Source of the DNA: JABCPO02 sp963546185
Lineage (GTDB): Bacteria > Bacillota > Clostridia > TANB77 > CAG-508
Direction: 5' to 3'
Assembly: GCA_963546185.1 (NCBI GenBank)
Contig: CAUULU010000010.1
Span: forward strand, 1 to 23,769
DNA length: 23,769 nucleotides
The translations under genes were made by a program, and so were the position numbers. Position 1 is the first letter of the stretch; each line of letters begins with the position of its first letter. Of the stretch, positions 18,276 through 23,769 are shown in pieces. The notes beneath the pieces are model-generated. The model had not been told where the DNA came from, ran no database searches, and saw nothing but the letters and a program-made list of their open reading frames with translations.

Positions 18276-19812
18276 TTAGTTCCCCATTGTTTCTATTATT
18301 TTATTTCTAACCTTATTAAGACTTTCTTTTTGTACTTCTCCCATATGTATTTTTTTACCTAATGCAAAAGATACTAAATCTAATCTTTCTTTTACTTCTA
18401 GTGCTTGTGATTTTATTTCATATCCATCTTTTTCTTCTAAAGCCTTATTTACTAAATTCATAACTTCATCCATTTTTACATTTGTTTGAATTGAATTTGA
18501 TATTCCATCTATAAGTTTATTTACCTTAGTTATATTTCCGAATATTTGCTATTTTTTTAATTACAGCTTCTATAACTTTTTCTTGATTTTTTCCTCTATC
18601 ATAATCACCATTTTCCAAATGATGTCTTTCTCTTACAAATGATAAAGCTTTTTTAGCATCTAATGTTATTTTACCTTTTGGCATATAATATCCATCATGG
18701 AATGCTTTAAATGCTTGATCATTATATACTTCTATATTCCCTACTAAGTTTATAATGTTTATAAAAGAGGTAAAGTTTAATCTTACATAATAATCTATAT
18801 CCATATCATATAGGTTTTGAAGTGTTGCTATAGATGTTTGTACACCATACATTCCTGCATGTGTTAACTTATCATATTGATTTTGTCCTTTTCCTGGTAT
18901 TTTTAAATATGTATCTCTTGGAGTTGTTGTTAATAATATTTTCTTTGTCTTTGTATTTACTGTCATAATTATATTAACATCTGATCTTGATACTATTCCT
19001 ATATTACCTGCAACATCTATTCCTGATATATATATATTATATACCCCATCTTTTTTAGAAATATGTTTAGTTTCTTCATTATTATCTCTATTTTCTTGTT
19101 TAGCTTCTTTTTCAACTTCTTTTATTTCTTCTTTAAAATCTGTTTCATAAATACTTTTTATCTTATCTTTATACTTTTCATCATGAAGTTCTAATATTCC
19201 CTCATATGCACTATTTAGAATCATCATTTCTTGTTTTTTATCAATTATATCCTTATAAATATCTACATATGTATTTTTGTATTCTATTTTTACTTTTTCA
19301 TTTACTTTTTCTTTGCTAAGCTTATTACTATTCTTACTTACTATATCTCCTACAAGCTTATCTTTTGTTTTTTTAGCTATATCTTCATCATTTTTAGAAC
19401 CCATTATAACTATATCTTTATCTTTCTCAAGCTCTGCTATTATACTAGATATATCTTTTTTTTCATTTTCTTTTAATGTATATATATTAACTTTTACTTC
19501 CTCATATTTAGCGTTTTGGTTAAACTTTTCAAAAAGTCCAGTTATACTTTGTATACCATAAATAAATCCTGAATTTAAAATAATTATTAAGATTGAAAGT
19601 ACAATTGCTGTTTTCTTAAATTTAACTACACATAGAATAAGAAGTAAGATTATTATTACTCCACCTATGTATATATAATTACTAATATTTTTAAAATTAA
19701 ATAAGTTAAACTTATGAACATTATACATTGTATATATTGTAAATAATATTGCTACTATTCCAAAAATATATGTAATTATATTAAATATTCCCTTTTTTTT
19801 ATTATTTTCCAC
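18276..19812 (-). CDS. LytR-CpsA-Psr (LCP) family protein, +1 shift at codon 424
   Basis: Three to four N-terminal membrane segments precede a Lys-rich region and an LCP domain (KKILLTTTPRDTYLKIPGKG, QYDKLTHAGMYG, KALSFVRERHHLENGDYDRG). LCP proteins attach polymers to peptidoglycan. Skipping the C at 18538-18540 adds GNITKVNKLIDGISNSIQTN and a helical C-terminal end, for 511 residues. The start is a GTG at 19812 with GGAGG eight bases upstream. It is the first gene of the capsule operon, next to a possible promoter at 19849-19877. Confidence 0.92.
18538..18540 (-). other. +1 frameshift site ATT C GGA in the LCP gene
   Basis: Zero frame reads ATT CGG AAA TAT AAC TAA. Skipping the C gives KKIANIGNITKVNKLIDGIS, typical of the LCP C-terminal region, ending one base before the next gene. 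Confidence 0.9.
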
Positions 19813-19848
19813 CTTTTATTCCTCCAAAAAGTCATTTCTATATACTTT

Positions 19849-19877
19849 ATTATAACATACATATTTATATTTGACAT
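19849..19877 (-). promoter_or_regulatory. Possible promoter of the capsule operon
   Basis: Minus-strand TATAAT (19849-19854) has a poor -35 (ATGTCA, 19872-19877) at 17 bases. It lies between the upstream terminator and the LCP start. The -10 is good and the -35 weak, which could suit an activator. Confidence 0.45.
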
Positions 19878-19916
19878 TATTTTCTTGTTTTTGTTACATT
19901 TATTGATAAATATGTT

Positions 19917-19950
19917 AAAAAAAACTTGAGTAAAATCCTCAAGTTTTTCT
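19917..19950 (-). terminator. Intrinsic terminator upstream of the capsule operon
   Basis: AAAAACTTGAG (19920-19930) pairs with CTCAAGTTTTT (19938-19948) around a seven-base loop. A/T runs on both sides make it potentially bidirectional. It would stop minus-strand transcripts arriving from the BspA-like gene. Confidence 0.85.
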
Positions 19951-19971
19951 AATATATAATTATTTTCATTT

Positions 19972-20103
19972 CTAAAAACGTTCATACCTATATTCCACCA
20001 ATGTTCCTTGTGGTGCTGGTTCATGTACCTTTAATATATTGAATAAGTAAAATATATACTTATCACTTATATCTTTGTTTCTTTTTATTTCGCGAAATTT
20101 TCC
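19972..20103 (-). pseudogene. Probable C-terminal remnant of an unknown gene
   Basis: An open stretch of 43 codons between an in-frame TAA and a TAG has a protein-like composition: KFREIKRNKDISDKYIFYLF, then HEPAPQGTLVEYRYERF. It has no ATG start and no ribosome site. It has two CGN Arg codons (CGC and CGT) and no CGG. I do not recognise the family. The appearance of a genuine C-terminus with nothing upstream suggests a gene truncated when the neighbouring BspA-like gene arrived (inference). It could also be chance. Confidence 0.4.
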
Positions 20104-20140
20104 TTACTATATATCAAAATATTTATAAATTTTATTTCTG

Positions 20141-21751
20141 TTATCTTAATGATTGTGGTAATAATGAATAATTTGAAGCTGCTGTACATCCTTTAAAAGT
20201 AAAATAATGTGTAGATGCTGAACTAGCTTTATTAATTATACTTTGTGGTATAAATGTTATATTTTTACAGTCTTGAAATGCATATGAAATATCTACAATA
20301 TTAGGATTATTAGCAAATAAATTTTCCGATATTGATGTTATTACAGTTTCGCTAAAAATACCTCCCATATTTTTAGCAAGATTATTATATCTAAATAGAT
20401 TTTCTGGTATTATTGCTAATTTTTTACAACTATTAAAAGCTCTTTCAAAAACTAATACTTTTGGATTATTTTCAAATAATTCTTCAGGTATAGAAGTTAT
20501 TTCTGTTTCTGAAAATATATAAGAAAAATCAGTAACATTTATATTATACTTAAATAAATTGTTGGGGATATTAGATATTTTTGAATTTGTAAATACTCCC
20601 ATTATTCTAGTAGCATTAACATTATACCTAAATAAATTTTCTGGTATACTCTTTACATTTGAATCACGAAACACCTGATAAAATAAGTTAGTATCTACAT
20701 TATGCTTAAATAAATTTTCTGGTATTTCTTCTCCCTTATATCCTTTAAATGTTTCATTAAAAAATTTCACCTTTGTATTATATTTAAATAAATCTTCTGG
20801 TATTTCTCTTATATTTTCACATTTAAGAAAAGTAGCATAAAAATGCTCAATATTAGTACAATTTTTAAATAAATCTTTAGGTATCTCTGTAATATTATTA
20901 CAGCTTTCAAAAGAACTGCTTAATTTTGTAGTTGTTTTCTTGCTAAATAAGTCTTTAGGAATATTATTAAATACAGCATTCCTATATTTTACAACTAAAT
21001 TATCTGTTTCTGGATAATAAATTTTATTAACTTTGTTCAATGTTATATTTGAAGTTTGATATGGATTTTCTCCCCAATTTAATATATCAATAGAAACATC
21101 TCCTCCATTACTATCTATAACTAATCCTGAATATTTTGTATTAACTGTGCTTATATCTTCAAATTTAAAAATATATGTTCCAGGATTCAATATTTCTCTA
21201 TGTAATTCTCCCCATCCATTTGTTACATCCTTTACATTACCATCTGGAAGTTCAATTTTCATTTTTTTTATAAAAATATTAGGTTCAAGTACTATTGAAA
21301 AATTCGTTTGCTTTTTTACATTAACTTGAAACATCAACTTTTTCTTATCTTCATTAGGTATTACAGGCTTATATTCAGAACTTACACTCTCACCTGAAAG
21401 CATATTAATAAGATTTTCTTTAGTATCAATAACCTCACCTTTTTTATCTGTTATATTATCTCCTACTACATTATACTTGTTTAAAAAATTTGTCTCTGAT
21501 AGAATCTTTTCTGCTTCTGGATTAGGTTCTCCTTTTTCTAGTGCCTTTGTTTTTAGATTTAAATATTCCATTTTAGCAACTTCATATAATTCTGCCTTTG
21601 CCTGTTCTTTCTTAGCTTGAGCAGATTTTGCTATAATTCCATTTTCTCCAAGGCTCATTTGAATTGCTACTCCTGCTAATAATAGCATTATTACTATTGT
21701 TATTACTAATGCTATTAATGTTATACCTTTTTTCTTTTGTACTCTCTTCAT
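20141..21751 (-). CDS. Secreted BspA-like repeat protein with prepilin-like N-terminus
   Basis: The 536-residue protein starts with a basic stretch and GITLIALVITIVIMLLLAGV, a class III (prepilin-like) signal; the position usually occupied by Glu5 is Ala. A segment QMSLGENGIIAKSAQAKKEQ follows, near-identical in plan to that of the gene at 21905. About residues 130-250 are a mixed beta region. From about residue 255 there are some ten repeats of roughly 22-26 residues with core IPE-[DN]-LF-[KR]-YN followed by a Phe-containing segment (e.g. IPENLFRYNVNATRIMGVF), as in BspA/DUF285-like surface proteins. It is probably a surface-exposed binding protein anchored by its leader or assembled into a pseudopilus. 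A TCG GAA junction (ITSISENLF) is an out-of-frame CGG without shift. Confidence 0.85.
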   Translation of the reverse strand: MKRVQKKKGITLIALVITIVIMLLLAGVAIQMSLGENGIIAKSAQAKKEQAKAELYEVAKMEYLNLKTKALEKGEPNPEAEKILSETNFLNKYNVVGDNITDKKGEVIDTKENLINMLSGESVSSEYKPVIPNEDKKKLMFQVNVKKQTNFSIVLEPNIFIKKMKIELPDGNVKDVTNGWGELHREILNPGTYIFKFEDISTVNTKYSGLVIDSNGGDVSIDILNWGENPYQTSNITLNKVNKIYYPETDNLVVKYRNAVFNNIPKDLFSKKTTTKLSSSFESCNNITEIPKDLFKNCTNIEHFYATFLKCENIREIPEDLFKYNTKVKFFNETFKGYKGEEIPENLFKHNVDTNLFYQVFRDSNVKSIPENLFRYNVNATRIMGVFTNSKISNIPNNLFKYNINVTDFSYIFSETEITSIPEELFENNPKVLVFERAFNSCKKLAIIPENLFRYNNLAKNMGGIFSETVITSISENLFANNPNIVDISYAFQDCKNITFIPQSIINKASSASTHYFTFKGCTAASNYSLLPQSLR

Positions 21752-21868
21752 ATACTGTATTAATCCCTTTTCTTATAATATTTTCCTATATACTATAATA
21801 TATTCTAATTAACATTTTTGATATTAGAAATATCTTTATTTAATATATTTGTAATAATATATCTTACA

Positions 21869-21908
21869 TTAAAAAAACTCAGGACAAATTTAAGTCCCAA
21901 GTTTTTAT
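21869..21908 (-). terminator. Imperfect terminator after the second prepilin-like gene
   Basis: AAAACT-CA-GGAC pairs with GTCC-CA-AGTTTT (two mismatches in the stem) with A/T tracts on either side. It overlaps the stop region of the gene at 21905. Confidence 0.6.
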
Positions 21909-23272
21909 ATTCCTTTAACTTTTATTTCTTGTTCTTTTTCTGAACCATTTTTATCTACCACAATTATCCTATATTTACCATTTTCTGTAAGAGTGTATTT
22001 CTTTCTAACAGCAGCTAAATTATTATAATTTTCTATATCTTGTTGTCCATTTGGTTTTACTATCTTAATTTGCTTTATACCATTATTATAGTTCATAGCT
22101 ACTATCTTAATATCTTTATTAACTTTTACAATACCTAATTCTGTATTTGATGTATTAATAATCCTCTTAAAGCCTTTTATTGCTGCAAGCTCAGTATAAC
22201 TTTTATTTTCAGAATATACATCAAGTTTAATATATTTAAATTGTATATTTCCTTCATGTACTTTTTCTAATTTTCCATCTTTTGTAAGTCTTCCTGTTTT
22301 TAATTGCTGCCATGAAGAATGATTTGGATCTGTTGCTACCTCTGGTCCTCCACTGCTTATATATATTGTGTAATTTCTTACATTACCATCTGAATTTGCA
22401 GATGACATATATAGGTCATCTATTTCAAAAGTATAATTTTGAGTATCCCCATGATATGCCCTTGGATCTATAATTATAGTTCTTTTTAAGTTATGACCAC
22501 TCATTGTTGTTGCAGATGATGAACTTTTTCCATATGAATTTTTATGTAGTCTTTGTATATTATCAATACTCGCATCATTTTCTACAGCTCCCTGATTATT
22601 CCAACCATTAGAGTCTCTCCAGAAATAATTATTAGTATTCCCTATTGGTGAATCATTTCCAGTATTCCCACCATTTATAGCTCTCATATTTCCACCACTA
22701 TATGGATTTGTTATATATGTAATTCTTGCTCCCATACTATAATCAAAAACATTTTTAAGCTTATCATAATTATTAGTATCATCAAACAAAGAAGGATCTA
22801 TACTTGAATATGCTCCCCATTCTGTATCATCTTCATCCTCTTCTTCAATTCCTGGATTAAATGCTGTTCCTGCATCATGTCCCTTACTTATTATTTCCTG
22901 TTTTTTTCCTACAGCTTTAAGACCTAAGTTTTTTTCAATTTCAAATTCATATCCATTTGATGCAACACTTATCTTATCAGCAGTTTTTGTATATGTAAGT
23001 TTTGTATCTTTTTGTATTTCTTTTTCTATTTCATCAAGCCCTATATTAGCATCTTTAGAATTAATTTCTAATCCTAATTTTAATACAACTGACCTTACTC
23101 TATCTTTTGCCTCATTATATTCTGATTCTTCTTTTGCTGTGTTTGCTTTATTAACAAGACCATTCTCCCCTAATGTCATTTGTATTGTAACTGCAGCTAA
23201 TAATATCATTACTATTATTGTTATAACAAGTGCTAGTAATGTAACTCCCTTTCTCATTTGTACTTTGTTCAT
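21905..23272 (-). CDS. Secreted protein with prepilin-like N-terminus
   Basis: This 455-residue protein begins MNKVQMRKGVTLLALVITII, the same leader type as its neighbour, followed by QMTLGENGLVNKANTAKEES. I chose the ATG at 23272 because AGAAGGG lies just upstream; the reading frame upstream has only a TTG. A Gly/Asn/Ser-rich middle has WRDSNGWNNQGAVENDAS. A beta-rich part (KRTIIIDPRAYHGDTQNYTF, FKYIKLDVYSENKSYTELAA) looks like a carbohydrate-binding or discoidin-like fold. The C-terminus is Ig-like (YTLTENGKYRIIVVDKNGSE). Likely surface-displayed; exact function unknown. No in-frame CGG. Confidence 0.8.
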   Translation of the reverse strand: MNKVQMRKGVTLLALVITIIVMILLAAVTIQMTLGENGLVNKANTAKEESEYNEAKDRVRSVVLKLGLEINSKDANIGLDEIEKEIQKDTKLTYTKTADKISVASNGYEFEIEKNLGLKAVGKKQEIISKGHDAGTAFNPGIEEEDEDDTEWGAYSSIDPSLFDDTNNYDKLKNVFDYSMGARITYITNPYSGGNMRAINGGNTGNDSPIGNTNNYFWRDSNGWNNQGAVENDASIDNIQRLHKNSYGKSSSSATTMSGHNLKRTIIIDPRAYHGDTQNYTFEIDDLYMSSANSDGNVRNYTIYISSGGPEVATDPNHSSWQQLKTGRLTKDGKLEKVHEGNIQFKYIKLDVYSENKSYTELAAIKGFKRIINTSNTELGIVKVNKDIKIVAMNYNNGIKQIKIVKPNGQQDIENYNNLAAVRKKYTLTENGKYRIIVVDKNGSEKEQEIKVKGI

Positions 23273-23298
23273 ATAAAATCCCTTCTCCAATTTCCAAA

Positions 23299-23326
23299 TA
23301 AAAAAGCACCTTTAAAAGGTGTATTT
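23299..23326 (-). terminator. Small hairpin terminator after divIVA
   Basis: CACCT pairs with AGGTG (extendable through A/T pairs) flanked by A and T runs, lying between the DivIVA stop and the next gene. It leaves little room for a separate promoter for the gene at 23272, so partial read-through is possible. Confidence 0.6.
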
Positions 23327-23769
23327 TTATTGATTTTCATGTTGTTGTTCTTCTATTTTCTTTAATACTTCTAGTTGTTCTATAAGCATTTTTTCTGCTT
23401 TAGCCTTATATGTTTCTATTTCATTTTTCAAAAAGTTTAAAGTATTTTGTTTTTCTTCTATTATTTGATCAATATTTCCTGCTCTATCTTCAAGCATTTT
23501 TTTAGCTTCACCAACAATCATACTAGCTTCTTCTTCCGCTCTTCTTTTCATTTCATCAGCTGTTTGTTTAGCTATTAATAATGTTTCTTGTAATACATTT
23601 GTATTTGTCGATACACTTTCTAATTTAGTTTCTAATTCTTTTATTTTATCTTCTTGTTTCTTATTTGCAAGCATTAATACTTCATAATCATTTGTTAACT
23701 CTTCTAAGAAATCATCAACTTCTTCTACTGCATATCCTTTAAATTGCTTGCTAAACTGTTGTCTATCTA
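23327..23769 (-). CDS. DivIVA-family protein, 5' end outside window
   Basis: The open frame continues past the window's right edge. The visible N-terminal part, QFSKQFKGYAVEEVDDFLEE, is the DivIVA membrane-curvature domain; probably only about ten residues are missing. A long coiled coil follows (KIKELETKLESVS, AKQTADEMKRRAEEEA, NTLNFLKNEIETYKAKAEKM). DivIVA/GpsB-type proteins mark division sites and poles and recruit wall-synthesis proteins. An ATG at 23674 is internal, not the start. A GCG GAA junction (RRAEEE) contains an out-of-frame CGG, not shifted. Confidence 0.9.
   Translation of the reverse strand, partial: DRQQFSKQFKGYAVEEVDDFLEELTNDYEVLMLANKKQEDKIKELETKLESVSTNTNVLQETLLIAKQTADEMKRRAEEEASMIVGEAKKMLEDRAGNIDQIIEEKQNTLNFLKNEIETYKAKAEKMLIEQLEVLKKIEEQQHENQ

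Noticed and set aside
7203..19812. Reading the capsule genes as decaying pseudogenes
   Set aside because: Every break is the same one-base insertion at an in-frame CGG, with no stop mutations, deletions or other frameshifts. Random decay would not produce a single lesion type in twelve genes.
1..19812. Sequencing or assembly error at CCG/CGG
   Set aside because: Flanking sequence varies and no homopolymer is involved. Only one codon phase is affected and out-of-frame CGG is untouched. Raw reads should still be inspected because I cannot see them.
1..19812. Simple reassignment of CGG to another amino acid
   Set aside because: CGG reassignments are known in some Firmicutes, but a triplet reassignment would not repair the frame. 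Here the downstream frame is always +1.
19776..20024. An 82-codon minus-strand frame beginning MNQHHKEHW
   Set aside because: It runs straight through a strong terminator hairpin and into the LCP start, and has low-complexity composition. A different frame in the same place looks more protein-like.
1..23769. CRISPR arrays, insertion sequences or phage genes
   Set aside because: I found no regularly spaced repeats, transposase or integrase motifs, or terminal inverted repeats. The tandem repeats at 20141-21751 are protein-coding BspA-like units.

Overview
The window is very AT-rich, almost entirely coded on the minus strand, and reads as a walled low-GC Firmicute, most likely an uncultured Clostridia-type bacterium. 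Support comes from the order rpmG-secE-nusG-rplK-rplA-rplJ-rplL, AGA as the dominant Arg codon, a CpsB/C/D capsule regulatory module, DivIVA, and Clostridia-style 'GITLIALVITI' prepilin-like leaders.

Layout, right to left in the direction of transcription: a 5'-partial DivIVA-family gene (23327-23769); two secreted proteins with prepilin-like N-termini (21905-23272 and 20141-21751, the latter with BspA-like repeats); a short gene remnant and a terminator (19918-20103); a capsule/exopolysaccharide operon (6245-19812: LCP, CpsB phosphatase, CpsC, CpsD kinase, initiating sugar transferase, three glycosyltransferases, CDP-alcohol phosphatidyltransferase, EpsG-like polymerase, Wzx-like flippase, UDP-galactopyranose mutase, cytidylyltransferase, VanZ); a strong promoter and the translation operon (2592-6103) with an L10 leader; tRNA-Leu(UAG) with its own promoter; and a large secreted protein running off the left edge (1-2014).

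The outstanding feature is a recurrent recoding signal. Thirteen genes look broken, but each is restored by skipping the C of an in-frame CGG codon (+1 shift, C|GGN, resuming on Gly). I count 16 such sites: four in the surface protein and one in each of twelve capsule-operon genes. Every in-frame CGG I found in the window is one of these sites. CGG never appears in frame as an ordinary Arg codon, although CGT and CGA do serve as Arg. Thirteen CGG trinucleotides in the other two phases cause no shift. Resumed frames restore family motifs: GGRLGEYKYYDMD in UDP-galactopyranose mutase, DG-x2-AR in the CDP-alcohol phosphatidyltransferase, EGLGMVLIEAQ in a glycosyltransferase, and a YG-rich tail in CpsD. 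All twelve capsule genes give whole-codon lengths with ordinary stops and neighbour spacing. I infer that CGG is unassigned or starved here and works as a +1 frameshift codon, or that CGGN is read as a four-base glycine codon.

The twelve affected capsule genes and the surface protein would all depend on this decoding, while the seven translation-related genes contain no in-frame CGG. Conventional annotation would split most of these genes in two and would wrongly fuse CpsC with CpsD. All of this comes from reading the sequence by eye; no alignment or database search was run.
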